A DNA stretch of 64,000 bases, from positions 1 through 64,000 of the forward strand of contig JAUZOO010000018.1 in the NCBI GenBank assembly GCA_030706405.1, written 5' to 3'. Shown piece after piece: positions 51,006 to 61,300 of this stretch. The notes under the pieces are model-generated. The model did not search any database and had not been told where the DNA came from. It was given only the letters and a program-made list of their open reading frames with translations. The stretch's first letter is position 1, and every line of letters starts with the position of its first letter. This stretch comes from Bacteroidota bacterium (GTDB taxonomy: Bacteria > Bacteroidota > Bacteroidia > Bacteroidales > JAAUTT01). Made by a program: the position numbers and the translations under genes.

Positions 51006-51695
51006 ATGGCTAAACGAAAACTAAAAATAAATTTCAAAGATTACTTTTCGTTCTCAAATGGAGAAAGAACCGGCTTGATAGTATTGATATTGCTTATTGC
51101 ATTAACAGTACTCGTAAAATTTGTCGTTCATTATGCAGTCCCACCCCAACCTAAGATTGATGTCTCAAAATTTGAAAAAGAAATTGCCAGATTCGAAAAG
51201 GTATCCGATTCTCTAACAAGTTCTGTCAACAGAAGATACATTACCAATGATTCTTTTTCTCATAAAAGAGTCTCCAATACTTTTACCCCAAAAACTAAAG
51301 TCCGAATTGAAATCAACACAGCCGACTCCGCAGCTCTCGAAAGGTTACCTGGAATAGGCAAAATTTTGGCTAGTCGCATTATAAAATACAGAAACAAACT
51401 CGGAGGCTTTTATTCTCTAGATCAATTAAACGAGGTGTACAATCTTAAATCCGAGACAATCAGGTTAATTGAGCCGTTTTTATTAGCTGACACTACCAAA
51501 ATTAAGAAGATTGCGATTAATTCGGCCTCCTTTAAAGAAGTCAATGCTCATCCATATTTGTCATTTGAACAAACCCGACTCATCTTTAAAATCAGGACCC
51601 GAAAAAGGTTTAGTTCATTAGCTCAACTTGTACAAGCCTCCATATTAACCGACAAAGAGTTGGCTAATATAAAACCATACCTATCTCTCGAATAA
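51006..51695 (+). CDS. Helix-hairpin-helix membrane-anchored protein (ComEA-like)
   Basis: The 229-residue protein has one N-terminal membrane helix (GLIVLILLIALTVLVKFVVHY), a charged linker and two helix-hairpin-helix units. The first ('INTADSAALERLPGIGKILASRIIKYRNKLGGF') is canonical and the second ('INSASFKEVNAHPYLSFEQTRLIFKIR') is diverged. It probably binds DNA outside the cytosol, as ComEA does in uptake, but no competence genes are present. Confidence 0.87.
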   Translation: MAKRKLKINFKDYFSFSNGERTGLIVLILLIALTVLVKFVVHYAVPPQPKIDVSKFEKEIARFEKVSDSLTSSVNRRYITNDSFSHKRVSNTFTPKTKVRIEINTADSAALERLPGIGKILASRIIKYRNKLGGFYSLDQLNEVYNLKSETIRLIEPFLLADTTKIKKIAINSASFKEVNAHPYLSFEQTRLIFKIRTRKRFSSLAQLVQASILTDKELANIKPYLSLE

Positions 51696-51780
51696 CCTTA
51701 TATATTAGGGGATACAATCTAATTTATATTGCTGCCAAACTTTTAAATGATCAGGATTTTAGTTAAATTTGTAAAGAATG

Positions 51781-51811
51781 TTTGAATAATAGCATACAAT
51801 TAATAAATTTG
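51781..51811 (+). promoter_or_regulatory. Promoter of rpsU
   Basis: TTTG (51781-51784), 19 nt, then TAAATTTG (51804-51811): an exact -33/-7 pair, about 28 nt before the ATG. Confidence 0.75.
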
Positions 51812-51837
51812 CGGCTCATTTTAAATTTGGCAGAACT

Positions 51838-52029
51838 ATGATTATCGTACCAGTAAAAGAAGGTGAAAACATCGAAAGAGCTTTAAAGAAATTCAAAAGA
51901 AAATTTGAAAAAACCGGAACCATTAAGGAACTGAGAAGTCGTCAGGAATTTACTAAACCTTCGGTAAGACGTAGAGAGATGGTAAAAAAAGCAATCTACG
52001 TTCAAAAACTTCATCAGACCGAAGAATAG
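51838..52029 (+). CDS. rpsU: 30S ribosomal protein S21
   Basis: The 63-residue basic protein begins MIIVPVKEGENIERALKKFKRKFEKTGTIKELRSRQEF, the S21 consensus. It aids translation initiation on the 30S subunit. The gene has its own promoter and precedes a recombinase gene by about 50 bp. Confidence 0.96.
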   Translation: MIIVPVKEGENIERALKKFKRKFEKTGTIKELRSRQEFTKPSVRRREMVKKAIYVQKLHQTEE

Positions 52030-52079
52030 TTTTTAGTTGGGCTTCTGTTTGTCATTGATTTAATTTACATCGTGGGTTT

Positions 52080-52961
52080 ATGGAACTTATCCATTCGTTT
52101 CTAAACTATCTGGAATTCGAAAAAAGATATTCAAAACGCACGATTAACTCGTACCAGACCGACTTGTTTCAGTTTAGCCAATTTTGCAGTAGCAGAGGCA
52201 TTGAGCAGTTGTCTGAAGTCGATTCAAAAATTGTGAGAAACTGGGTCGTAGTTTTATTGGAAGATAGTTGTTCCAATAGATCTGTCAACAGGAAGCTATC
52301 CACGCTAAAGTCGTTTTATAAGTTTCTTTTAAAACAAAGCTTTACCGAAGTCAATCCTCTGAATAAAATTGATTCGCTCAAAATCCGGAAAAAGCTTCCG
52401 GTTTTTGTGACGTCAAATCAGATAAATCAACTTCTTGATGAAGTTACGTTCAATTCCGATTTTTCGGGAATTCGAAACAAACTTATCATACAGGTGCTTT
52501 ATAATACAGGTATACGACTCTCTGAGCTGATTGCTTTAAAAGAAGCAGATGTCGACAAAGACAACCTCACAATTAAAGTTTTGGGCAAACGAAACAAAGA
52601 AAGAATTATTCCCATTACGTTGCCTTTATTTAACGCCATTGAGCATTATCGAATTTTTAAACATCAGGAATTCGGTAATGGTTGTGCGTTTTTATTTGTA
52701 TCTGACAGCGGTACTGCTCTATATCCAAAGTTGGTTTATCGAATTACCACATCGGCATTAAACCATGTGACAACAATGGACAAGAGAAGCCCGCATGTAT
52801 TAAGGCATACTTTTGCAACTCATTTATTAAATAATGGGGCGCAAATAAGCGCTATTAAAGAGATATTAGGGCACACAAGCTTGGCTGCAACCCAAGTTTA
52901 CACCCATAACTCGTTTGAGAAATTGAAAAGGATTTACAAACAAGCTCATCCGCGAGCATAA
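52080..52961 (+). CDS. Tyrosine recombinase, XerC/XerD type
   Basis: The 293-residue integrase-family protein has the N-terminal SAM-like core-binding domain and the catalytic set: Arg in 'NTGIRLSELIAL', Lys in 'VLGKRNKERI', 'HVLRHTFATHLL' (HxxR), His in 'EILGHTSLAATQVYTH' and the nearby Tyr. Length is that of Xer proteins, which resolve chromosome dimers at dif. Placement between rpsU and hpf is conserved in Bacteroidota and is not a sign of a mobile element. Confidence 0.93.
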   Translation: MELIHSFLNYLEFEKRYSKRTINSYQTDLFQFSQFCSSRGIEQLSEVDSKIVRNWVVVLLEDSCSNRSVNRKLSTLKSFYKFLLKQSFTEVNPLNKIDSLKIRKKLPVFVTSNQINQLLDEVTFNSDFSGIRNKLIIQVLYNTGIRLSELIALKEADVDKDNLTIKVLGKRNKERIIPITLPLFNAIEHYRIFKHQEFGNGCAFLFVSDSGTALYPKLVYRITTSALNHVTTMDKRSPHVLRHTFATHLLNNGAQISAIKEILGHTSLAATQVYTHNSFEKLKRIYKQAHPRA

Positions 52962-52977
52962 AAACAAGGAGGTAATT

Positions 52978-53277
52978 ATGAATATCAAGATTAGTTCGGT
53001 GCATTTCGATGCAGATAAAAAGCTTCTTGATTTTATTGACACAAAAATTAACAAGCTGGTTAAGTTCTATGAAGATATTATCGGAGCCGAAGTCTTTCTT
53101 CGCTTAGAAAATACTCAACACCCCGAGAATAAAGTGACAGAAATAAAGTTAACTATTCCAGGAAACGAATTATTTGCTAAAAAACAGTCCCAATCATTTG
53201 AGGAATCGACTGATACTGCGATAGAAGCATTGCGTCAGCAAATCATCAAACACAAAGAAAAGATTAAAGGGATTTAA
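52978..53277 (+). CDS. hpf: Ribosome hibernation-promoting factor (HPF/RaiA)
   Basis: The 99-residue protein has the HPF fold: 'INKLVKFYEDIIGAEVFLRLENTQHPENKVTEIKLTIPGNELFAKKQSQSFEESTDTAIEALRQQIIKHKEK'. It is the short form, without the dimerising C-terminal domain, and binds the 30S decoding site in slow growth. It follows the recombinase by 16 bp. Confidence 0.93.
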   Translation: MNIKISSVHFDADKKLLDFIDTKINKLVKFYEDIIGAEVFLRLENTQHPENKVTEIKLTIPGNELFAKKQSQSFEESTDTAIEALRQQIIKHKEKIKGI

Positions 53278-53304
53278 ATTTTTTCTAAAAAAATCTCTAA
53301 AGAG

Positions 53305-53335
53305 TTTGTTCGAATCTAAAAAATGTCTACATTTG
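53305..53335 (+). promoter_or_regulatory. Promoter of the tRNA-tuf cluster
   Basis: TTTG (53305-53308), 19 nt, TACATTTG (53328-53335) is a full consensus pair. It lies about 54 nt before the first tRNA. Confidence 0.75.
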
Positions 53336-53388
53336 CACACCCAAAAAACAAGGGGGTACAACAAAACAAACGTTCTTTATAGATTTTT

Positions 53389-53462
53389 GCCGATGTAGCT
53401 CAGTTGGCCAGAGCAGCTGATTTGTAATCAGCTGGTCGGGGGTTCGAATCCCTCCATCGGCT
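53389..53462 (+). tRNA. tRNA-Thr (anticodon TGT)
   Basis: A 74-nt cloverleaf has acceptor GCCGATG/CATCGGC and GGTTCGAATCC in the T arm. The anticodon stem CTGAT...ATCAG holds the loop TTGTAAT-type triplet TGT. CCA is not encoded. Confidence 0.95.
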
Positions 53463-53529
53463 CTTAGTTCTTGTTGACATTTCAAAAAATAAGAATTTAA
53501 CAAAAATCACGTTCTTTAAAACTTTTTGC

Positions 53530-53559
53530 TTGTAATATCAAAAAATGATATTACTTTCG
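53530..53559 (+). promoter_or_regulatory. Possible second promoter before tRNA-Tyr
   Basis: TTG (53530-53532), 19 nt, TACTTTCG (53552-53559) is a near-consensus pair between tRNA-Thr and tRNA-Tyr. Confidence 0.5.
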
Positions 53560-53576
53560 CAGCAAATTTAGCAAAT

Positions 53577-53659
53577 GGGGAGATTCCAGAGCGGCCAAAT
53601 GGGGCAGACTGTAAATCTGTTGTCTTACGACTTCGGAGGTTCGAATCCTCCTCTCCCCA
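53577..53659 (+). tRNA. tRNA-Tyr (anticodon GTA)
   Basis: An 83-nt class II tRNA with acceptor GGGGAGA/TCTCCCC, long variable arm (TTGTCTTACGACTTC) and anticodon GTA in CAGACTGTAAATCTG. Confidence 0.95.
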
Positions 53660-53735
53660 CTAAACAACGCCGGTGTAAGACTACCCAGTTTACAAAATAC
53701 CGGACAAAGCAAAAAGATAGCTGATTTCAGCTTAT

Positions 53736-53808
53736 GCGGGAGTAGCTCAGTTGGTAGAGCATAACCCTTCCAAGGTTAGGGTCGCGGGTTCGAGCCTCGT
53801 CTCCCGCT
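53736..53808 (+). tRNA. tRNA-Gly (anticodon TCC)
   Basis: A 73-nt cloverleaf has acceptor GCGGGAG/CTCCCGC and anticodon stem TAACC/GGTTA around CTTCCAA, so the anticodon is TCC. Confidence 0.94.
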
Positions 53809-53816
53809 CATTTTTT

Positions 53817-53888
<72 letters not shown>

Positions 53889-53951
53889 CTAAGGCTTGCT
53901 TATTATTAACCAGTAAATAATTAATCATCAACAACATCTAATACTAGTGTT

Positions 53952-55139
53952 ATGGCTAAAGAAAAATTTGACAGGTCTAAACCTCACGTCAATATTGGAA
54001 CAATCGGTCACGTTGACCATGGAAAAACCACTTTGACCGCAGCTATTACCACGGTTCTCGCTAAGAAAGGTCTTTCTGAAATGAGATCTTTTGATTCTAT
54101 CGACAATGCTCCAGAAGAAAAAGAACGCGGTATCACTATTAACACCGCTCACGTAGAATACCAAACAGCTAAGCGTCACTATGCTCACGTTGACTGTCCT
54201 GGTCACGCTGACTACGTTAAGAACATGGTTACTGGTGCTGCCCAGATGGACGGTGCTATCCTCGTTGTAGCGGCAACTGATGGTCCAATGCCTCAAACTC
54301 GTGAACATATCCTTTTGGCTCGTCAGGTAAACGTGCCGAAAGTTGTAGTTTTCATGAACAAGGTTGACATGGTTGAAGACCCTGAATTACTTGACCTCGT
54401 TGAAATGGAAGTACGTGAATTACTTAGCTTCTATGAATATGATGGTGACAATGCTCCTATTATTCGTGGTTCGGCCTTAGGCGGTTTGAATGGCGAAGCT
54501 CAATGGGAAGATAAAATTATGGAACTCATGGACGCTGTTGATGAATATATTCCTATTCCTCCTCGCGAAAATGAGAAACCATTCCTTATGCCTGTTGAAG
54601 ATGTATTCTCGATCACTGGTCGTGGTACTGTTGCAACTGGTCGTATTGAAACTGGTGTTGTAAACACTGGTGATGAAATGCAGCTTGTAGGTTTGGGTGC
54701 TGAAGGCAAAAAGACAGTAGTTACCGGTGTTGAAATGTTCCGTAAGATCCTTGATCGCGGTGAAGCTGGTGATAACGTGGGTCTTCTCCTTCGTGGTGTT
54801 GACAAAAAAGAAATCAAACGTGGTATGGTTATCGCTAAACCAGGTTCGATTACTCCTCATACTGTATTCAAAGCTGAAGTTTACGTATTGAAGAAAGAAG
54901 AAGGAGGTCGTCATACCCCATTTCACAATAATTACCGTCCTCAGTTCTACCTTCGTACGCTTGACGTAACAGGTGAAATTGAATTGCCGGAAGGTCGTGA
55001 AATGGTAATGCCTGGAGATAACATCACGATTACTGTAAAACTTATCTATCCAGTAGCTATCAACCAAGGTTTGCGTTTTGCAATCCGCGAAGGTGGTCGT
55101 ACTGTAGGTGCAGGGCAGGTAACTGAAATTGTAGAGTAA
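53952..55139 (+). CDS. tuf: Elongation factor Tu
   Basis: The 395-residue GTPase delivers aminoacyl-tRNA to the ribosome. 'GHVDHGKTT' (residues 19-27), '[12 protein letters not shown]' and 'NKVDMVED' are the G1, G3 and G4 motifs, and '[12 protein letters not shown]' is the effector loop. Domains 2 and 3 follow. It lies in one cluster with four upstream tRNAs and a downstream tRNA-Trp. Confidence 0.98.
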   Translation: MAKEKFDRSKPHVNIGTIGHVDHGKTTLTAAITTVLAKKGLSEMRSFDSIDNAPEEKERGITINTAHVEYQTAKRHYAHVDCPGHADYVKNMVTGAAQMDGAILVVAATDGPMPQTREHILLARQVNVPKVVVFMNKVDMVEDPELLDLVEMEVRELLSFYEYDGDNAPIIRGSALGGLNGEAQWEDKIMELMDAVDEYIPIPPRENEKPFLMPVEDVFSITGRGTVATGRIETGVVNTGDEMQLVGLGAEGKKTVVTGVEMFRKILDRGEAGDNVGLLLRGVDKKEIKRGMVIAKPGSITPHTVFKAEVYVLKKEEGGRHTPFHNNYRPQFYLRTLDVTGEIELPEGREMVMPGDNITITVKLIYPVAINQGLRFAIREGGRTVGAGQVTEIVE

Positions 55140-55153
55140 TTTCTCTTAAAATA

Positions 55154-55187
55154 ACATAGAGTTCGGAGAACTCTCCGGACTCTATGT
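55154..55187 (+). terminator. Hairpin between tuf and tRNA-Trp
   Basis: ACATAGAGTTCGGAG pairs with CTCCGGACTCTATGT (15 bp with one G-U pair). The following sequence is only partly T-rich, so this may attenuate or mark a processing site. Confidence 0.6.
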
Positions 55188-55198
55188 GTTTAACAAAC

Positions 55199-55271
55199 AC
55201 GGGTGTAGCTCAATTGGTAGAGTAGTGGTCTCCAAAACCATTGGCTGGGAGTTCGAGTCTCTCCACCCGTG
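55199..55271 (+). tRNA. tRNA-Trp (anticodon CCA)
   Basis: A 73-nt cloverleaf has acceptor ACGGGTG/CACCCGT and anticodon stem GTGGT/ACCAT around CTCCAAA, so the anticodon is CCA. It sits 15 nt before secE, the standard place. Confidence 0.95.
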
Positions 55272-55286
55272 CAAAGTACTATACAC

Positions 55287-55478
55287 ATGAAACTTAGAGC
55301 ATATTTAAAAGAATCGTTTAACGAGCTATTTCATAAAGTTTCATGGCCAACATGGGCTGATCTTCAAGGAAGTGCTATTGTAGTGATGGTTGCATCGCTT
55401 ATAATAGCGCTTGTCGTGTTTGTCATGGACTTTGCGTTTGAGAATTTGCTGAAAGCTATCTACGGATTGTTTTATTAA
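55287..55478 (+). CDS. secE: Preprotein translocase subunit SecE
   Basis: The start at 55287 ([14 protein letters not shown]) gives 63 residues; the track's GTG start overlaps the tRNA. The '[33 protein letters not shown]' segment is the conserved amphipathic helix and single membrane helix. It clamps the SecY channel. Confidence 0.95.
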   Translation: MKLRAYLKESFNELFHKVSWPTWADLQGSAIVVMVASLIIALVVFVMDFAFENLLKAIYGLFY

Positions 55479-55495
55479 TACCCTGTGATATTATC

Positions 55496-56041
55496 ATGAA
55501 CGAATCGGAAAAAAAATGGTATGTTCTCAGGGCGGTTGGCGGCAAAGAAAAAAAGGTTAAGGAATATATTGAGAATGAAATAGCCTCGCTGAATATGCAG
55601 GACTATGTTTCTCAGGTATTAATTCCTACTGAAAAGGTATATCAAATCCGTAAAGGGAAAAAAATTAGCAAAGAGCGTGTTTTTTTCCCGGGTTATATCC
55701 TTATTGAGGCTATTTTAATTGGGGAAATTCCGCATATTCTTAGGAATGTTCCTAATGTAGTTGGCTTTCTAGGAGGGAAAAATGATGAACCTGTTCCTCT
55801 CCGTCAGTCCGAAGTAAATCGTATACTTGGAAAAGTTGATGAACTTTCGGCTAATGATGAAGAATTAAATATTCCTTTTGTTGTTGGAGAATCGGTAAAA
55901 GTTATTGATGGACCATTTAACAGTTTTACTGGAATTATTGAGGAAGTCAATGAAGAAAAGAAAAAACTGAAGGTAATGGTGAAGATTTTCGGTCGAAAGA
56001 CTCCATTAGAACTCAGTTTTATGCAGGTCGAAAAAGAATAA
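55496..56041 (+). CDS. nusG: Transcription termination/antitermination factor NusG
   Basis: The 181-residue protein has the NGN domain ('[24 protein letters not shown]') and a C-terminal KOW domain ('[37 protein letters not shown]'). It binds RNA polymerase and links it to ribosome or Rho. Position after secE is canonical. Confidence 0.97.
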   Translation: MNESEKKWYVLRAVGGKEKKVKEYIENEIASLNMQDYVSQVLIPTEKVYQIRKGKKISKERVFFPGYILIEAILIGEIPHILRNVPNVVGFLGGKNDEPVPLRQSEVNRILGKVDELSANDEELNIPFVVGESVKVIDGPFNSFTGIIEEVNEEKKKLKVMVKIFGRKTPLELSFMQVEKE

Positions 56042-56090
56042 ATTTTCGTCCTGTTTTAACATTTTGAATGTTACGCACTTAAAATAATCT

Positions 56091-56118
56091 GGTAGTTATT
56101 GCTTCCACTTTAACTACC
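56091..56118 (+). promoter_or_regulatory. Hairpin in the rplK leader (possible L1 autoregulation site)
   Basis: GGTAGTTA and TAACTACC form a perfect 8-bp stem with a 12-nt loop, 20 nt before the rplK start. In other bacteria L1 represses the L11-L1 mRNA through a leader hairpin, but this one has not been shown to do so. Confidence 0.4.
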
Positions 56119-56138
56119 AACAAACGTATCTAATTAAC

Positions 56139-56582
56139 ATGGCAAAAGAAGTTGTTGGATTAATTAAATTGCAGATCAAAGGAGGTGCAGCAAACCCATC
56201 TCCCCCGGTTGGACCCGCATTAGGTTCTAAAGGGGTGAACATTATGGAGTTTTGCAAGCAATTCAACGCTCGTACCCAGGATAAAGCTGGCAAAGTAATT
56301 CCAGTGGTTATTACTGTTTACGCCGATAAATCGTTCGACTTTGTAACTAAAACCCCACCCGTAGCAATTCAATTACTTGAGGTTGCTAAGGTGAAGGCTG
56401 GGTCTGCTGAACCTAACCGTAAAAAGGCAGGTTCTGTAACTTGGGATCAAGTACAAAGCATCGCCCAGGATAAAATGCAGGATATGAATGCATTTACCTT
56501 GGAATCGGCTATGAGCATGGTTGCCGGAACTGCCCGCAGTATGGGGATAACCGTTGAAGGTACTTCTCCTTTCAGTAAATAA
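56139..56582 (+). CDS. rplK: 50S ribosomal protein L11
   Basis: The 147-residue protein has '[38 protein letters not shown]' at the N-terminus and 'SMGITVEG' near the end. L11 forms the GTPase-associated centre and stringent-response sensing site. Confidence 0.98.
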   Translation: MAKEVVGLIKLQIKGGAANPSPPVGPALGSKGVNIMEFCKQFNARTQDKAGKVIPVVITVYADKSFDFVTKTPPVAIQLLEVAKVKAGSAEPNRKKAGSVTWDQVQSIAQDKMQDMNAFTLESAMSMVAGTARSMGITVEGTSPFSK

Positions 56583-56601
56583 ATAAAATTGTTCGCACAA
56601 A

Positions 56602-57297
56602 ATGGCAAAACTGACTAAGAACAGGAAGTTAGCATTACAGAAGATAGAAGCTAATAAAGCATATAAGTTGGGAGAAGCTGCTTCGGTGTTGAAAGAAATT
56701 TCGACAACCAAGTTTGATGGCTCTATCGACTTAGATGTTCGTCTTGGTGTAGATCCAAGAAAGGCCAATCAAATGGTTCGTGGCGTTGTTACCTTGCCTC
56801 ATGGTACAGGTAAGACTGTTCGCGTTCTTGTGCTTTGCACTCCTGACAAAGAAGCCGAAGCTAAAGAAGCCGGAGCTGACTTTGTAGGTCTTGACGACTA
56901 TATTGAGAAGATCAAAGGCGGATGGACTGATGTTGATGTTATCATTACCATGCCTTCGGTTATGGCTAAGATTGGAGCACTCGGACGTGTCCTTGGCCCC
57001 CGTGGTTTAATGCCGAACCCTAAGAGTGGAACTGTTACCCTCGAAGTAGGTAAAGCGGTGAAAGAAGTGAAGATGGGTAAAATCGACTTTAAAGTCGATA
57101 AATTTGGGATTGTACACTCTTCAATAGGTAAAGTTTCCTTTACCCCTGAACAGCTTGTTGATAATGCCAAGGAATTCATCAACATGATCATCAAATTAAA
57201 ACCTTCGGCCGCTAAAGGGCAATACATTAAGAGTGTTTATTTGTCCAGTACCATGAGTCCAGGCTTGAAAATCGACAGCAAGTCGGTTGAGGCTTAA
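56602..57297 (+). CDS. rplA: 50S ribosomal protein L1
   Basis: The 231-residue protein contains '[25 protein letters not shown]', '[16 protein letters not shown]' and a C-terminal '[20 protein letters not shown]' segment. L1 forms the mobile stalk of the E site. It follows rplK by 19 bp. Confidence 0.98.
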   Translation: MAKLTKNRKLALQKIEANKAYKLGEAASVLKEISTTKFDGSIDLDVRLGVDPRKANQMVRGVVTLPHGTGKTVRVLVLCTPDKEAEAKEAGADFVGLDDYIEKIKGGWTDVDVIITMPSVMAKIGALGRVLGPRGLMPNPKSGTVTLEVGKAVKEVKMGKIDFKVDKFGIVHSSIGKVSFTPEQLVDNAKEFINMIIKLKPSAAKGQYIKSVYLSSTMSPGLKIDSKSVEA

Positions 57298-57323
57298 TAC
57301 TAATTTTCTGAATGACTTGAATC

Positions 57324-57842
57324 ATGAAAAAAGAGGACAAAGATCAAATTATTGAAAGCCTGGTCGAAAAGATCGATGCTTATAAAAACTTCTATCTTGC
57401 TGATATATCTGAGCTTAATGCAGAAGATACTACAGCATTGAGAAGAAAATGCTTCGAAAAGGAAATCAAACTTGAAGTTGTAAAAAATACTCTTTTGCGT
57501 AAAGCTTTGGAGCGTAGCAGCGGAGATTATGAAGAACTTTACGATGTACTCAAGAATCCTACATCAATCATGTTTACCGAAGCGGCTAATGTGCCCGCGA
57601 AACTTATTAAAGATTTTCGCAAGACTCACAAAAAACCCGTTTTAAAAGCAGCTTATGTAGAGGAGTCTGTTTATGTTGGCGAAAATCAACTCGACGCTCT
57701 GGTTAACATCAAATCTAAATACGAACTCATTGGAGATGTTATCGGAATGTTGCAGTCGCCTGCTAAAAATGTTATTTCAGCTTTACAATCCGGAGGAGGA
57801 ACTATCGCTGGCATCGTGAAGACATTATCAGAAAAAGAATAA
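57324..57842 (+). CDS. rplJ: 50S ribosomal protein L10
   Basis: The 172-residue protein carries the L10 domain ('FYLADISELNAEDTTALRRKCFEKEIKLEVVKNTLLRKALE') and the C-terminal helix that binds L7/L12 dimers. No long L10 leader is present in the 26-bp gap after rplA. Confidence 0.97.
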   Translation: MKKEDKDQIIESLVEKIDAYKNFYLADISELNAEDTTALRRKCFEKEIKLEVVKNTLLRKALERSSGDYEELYDVLKNPTSIMFTEAANVPAKLIKDFRKTHKKPVLKAAYVEESVYVGENQLDALVNIKSKYELIGDVIGMLQSPAKNVISALQSGGGTIAGIVKTLSEKE

Positions 57843-57880
57843 ATAAAATAGTAAATTAATTTTTTAAATAAATAGGTAAA

Positions 57881-58255
57881 ATGGCAGATTTAAAAGCTTT
57901 TGCAGAACAACTGGTTAACTTAACAGTTAAAGAAGTTAATGAATTAGCAAAAATCTTAAAAGACGAATACGGAATTGAGCCTGCTGCTGCTGCAGTTGTT
58001 GCTGCTCCAGCCGCTGCTGAAGCTGCTGCTGCTCCTGCTGAAAAAACATCTTTCGATGTAATTCTTAAAGCAGCTGGTGGTGCAAAATTACAGATCGTGA
58101 AGCTCGTTAAAGAACTTTCTGGTCTTGGTTTGAAAGAAGCTAAAGAATTAGTTGATGCTGCTCCAAAACCAGTAAAAGAAGGCGTTTCTAAAGAAGAAGC
58201 CGAATCTATCAAAGCTCAATTAGTAGAAGCTGGAGCTGAAGTTGAACTTAAATAA
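57881..58255 (+). CDS. rplL: 50S ribosomal protein L7/L12
   Basis: The 124-residue protein has an N-terminal dimerisation helix, an Ala-rich hinge ('[21 protein letters not shown]') and the C-terminal domain '[49 protein letters not shown]'. It forms the stalk that recruits GTPases. Confidence 0.98.
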   Translation: MADLKAFAEQLVNLTVKEVNELAKILKDEYGIEPAAAAVVAAPAAAEAAAAPAEKTSFDVILKAAGGAKLQIVKLVKELSGLGLKEAKELVDAAPKPVKEGVSKEEAESIKAQLVEAGAEVELK

Positions 58256-58284
58256 CTTTGACCTTAGGTCAAAATGAATTTATA

Positions 58285-58322
58285 GGTTTAGGATCCTACG
58301 CTGTGGGGTTCTAAGCCTTTTT
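58285..58322 (+). terminator. Attenuator between rplL and rpoB
   Basis: GGTTTAGGATCC pairs with GGGTTCTAAGCC (with G-U and one mismatch), followed by a run of five T. It would lower RNA polymerase expression relative to ribosomal proteins, as known in the rplL-rpoB gap of other bacteria. Confidence 0.72.
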
Positions 58323-58360
58323 ATTATTGTTGGTTAAAGTTCAATTAATCCTTTACTTAG

Positions 58361-61300
58361 ATGTCGTCCAATACTGTTGAAAGAATTAGTTTCACTTCCA
58401 CGAAAAAGCCTTTGGCGTATCCAGATTTTCTGGAAGTTCAGTTGAAGTCTTTCTATGACTTTTTCCAAATCGATACAAGTCCTGAAAATCGTAAAAACGA
58501 AGGCTTGTATAAAGTTTTTGCCGAAAATTTCCCAATTACCGATACCCGCAATAATTTTGTTTTAGAATTTATCGATTATTTTATCGATCCCCCGCGATAT
58601 TCCATTGAGGAATGTATCGACAGGGGCTTAACTTATTCTGTACCCTTAAAAGCCAAGTTAAAGCTTTACTGTACAGACCCGGAACACGAAGATTTTGACA
58701 CAGTGATCCAGGATGTTTATCTTGGAACTGTTCCCTATATGACCCCACGGGCTTCGTTTGTGGTCAATGGGGCCGAGCGGGTTATTGTATCTCAATTACA
58801 CCGTTCGCCAGGCGTATTCTTCGGACAGAGTGTACATGCAAATGGTACCAAACTTTATTCTGCGCGTATTATACCTTTTAAAGGTTCGTGGATTGAATTT
58901 GCTACCGACATTAATAATGTGATGTATGCTTACATCGACCGTAAGAAAAAGTTACCTGTAACTACCTTACTTCGTGCCATTGGTTATGAAAGTGATAAAG
59001 ATATTTTGGAAATTTTCGGATTAGCCGACGAATTCAAAGTATCAAAAACTGGTCTTAAAAAAGTTGTTGGACGTAAATTAGCTGCCCGCGTACTTAAATC
59101 GTGGGTTGAAGATTTTGTAGATGAAGATACCGGAGAAGTAGTTTCAATCGAACGTAACGAAGTGGTTATTGATCGCGAAACCGTGATTGAAAATGACCAT
59201 ATCGACATGATTGTTGATTCGGGAGCTCCAACTATTCTGCTTCATAAGGAAAACCAGAATCTTTCAGATTTTGCTATTATCTACAATACTCTTCAGAAGG
59301 ATCCTTGTAACTCGGAAAAAGAAGCCGTATTACATATTTATCGCCAGTTGCGTAATTCTGAACCACCTGACGAAGCTACAGCTCGCGATGTAATCGACAA
59401 GTTGTTCTTCTCAGATAAACGTTACGATCTAGGCGATGTTGGCCGTTACCGTATCAATAAAAAGCTTGGGCTTGATATTGCTATGGATACTAAGGTGCTG
59501 ACCAAAGAGGACATGATTGAAATTATCAAGTACCTCATTCAATTAATAAATTCAAAAACTGACGTTGACGATATCGACCACTTAAGTAACCGTCGTGTTC
59601 GTACCGTTGGAGAACAGCTGGGTAACCAGTTTAGTGTTGGTTTAGCCCGTATGGCCCGTACCATTCGTGAGCGTATGAATGTACGCGATAACGAGGTATT
59701 TACGCCTATTGACCTGATCAATTCTAAAACATTATCGTCAGTAATCAATTCGTTCTTTGGAACTAACCAGTTATCTCAGTTCATGGATCAAACCAATCCG
59801 TTGAGTGAGATGACCCACAAACGTCGTCTTTCAGCGCTCGGGCCTGGTGGTTTGTCAAGAGAACGTGCAGGTTTCGAGGTTCGTGACGTTCACTTCACGC
59901 ATTATGGACGTCTTTGCCCGATTGAAACTCCGGAAGGCCCGAATATCGGTCTTATTTCTTCGCTTTGCGTATTTGCTAAAATTAATAAACTCGGCTTTAT
60001 CGAAACTCCTTATCGTAAGGTTGATAATGGTAAGGTTAATGTTACAGAAGAAGGCGTTATTTATTTAAGTGCAGAGGAAGAAGAATCGAAAATTATCGGT
60101 CAAGCTAATGCCCCGATGAATGATGATGGTGAATTTGTTGAATCTAGGGTAAAAGCAAGGTTCAATGGCGATTTCCCTTTTGCAGAGAAGGAAACAGTAG
60201 AATTGATCGACGTTGCTCCTAACCAGATTTCGTCGATTGCGGCGTCGTTGATTCCTTTCCTGGAACATGATGATGCTAACCGTGCGCTCATGGGATCAAA
60301 CATGATGCGTCAGGCTGTACCACTTCTTCGTCCTGAATCTCCAATTGTGGGAACTGGGATTGAAGCTTCTGTGGTTCAAGATTCCCGCCTGATGGTTACT
60401 GCTGAAGGTGACGGAGTTATTAAATTTGTTGATGCCAGTGAGATTGTTGTTGAATACGATCGTACTGAGGAACAAAAATTCCTGAGCTTCGAAGACGATA
60501 TCAGACGTTATAAATTACCTAAATATAAAAAGACCAACCAGAGTACCAGTGTTAACCTGCGGCCGATCGTTAAGAAAGGCCAACGCGTTAGCAAGGGAGA
60601 TATTCTTACCGAAGGGTATGCGACTCAATTAGGCGAGCTTGCCTTGGGACGTAACTTACGCGTGGCATTCATGCCTTGGAAAGGATACAACTTTGAGGAT
60701 GCTATCGTAATCTCAGAACGTGTAGTACGTGAAGATATCTTTACATCTGTTCACATTGACGAGTATTTGCTTGAAGTTCGTGATACCAAACGTGGTTTGG
60801 AAGAACTTACTTCCGATATTCCAAATGTAAGCGAAGAAGCTACTCGTAATCTCGATGAAAATGGACTCATCCGTGTTGGAGCTCACGTTGAACCCGGGGA
60901 CATCCTGATTGGTAAAATTACGCCAAAGGGAGAGTCCGACCCATCACCTGAAGAGAAACTTCTAAGGGCGATTTTTGGGGACAAAGCCGGCGACGTGAAA
61001 GATGCTTCGCTTAAAGCTCCACCATCATTACATGGTGTGGTTGTTGATAAGATGCTTTTTTCCCGTGCGGTGAAAGATAAAAAGGGCAAGACTTCGGAAA
61101 AGGTTCTTCTTCAGAAAATCGAAGATGAATTCACTAAAAATTACGATGATCTCAAGGCTCGTCTTATCGACAAATTGTTTGTTCTTGTAAATGGTAAAAC
61201 TTCGCAAGGTGTAAAAGATTACAACGGCGTTGAAGTGATTGCCAAGGGTGCTAAATTCACACTTAAGCAATTACAAGAACTGGATTATGAAAATATTAAT

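Noticed and set aside
52080-52961. Tyrosine recombinase as the integrase of a mobile element
   Set aside because: It matches Xer size and has its usual housekeeping neighbours, with no attachment repeats or cargo.
53928-55067. Minus-strand ORFs opposite tuf
   Set aside because: They are shadows of a strongly coded gene in the other frame, with no start signal or family match. The same holds for the minus-strand ORFs opposite rpoC and rplL.
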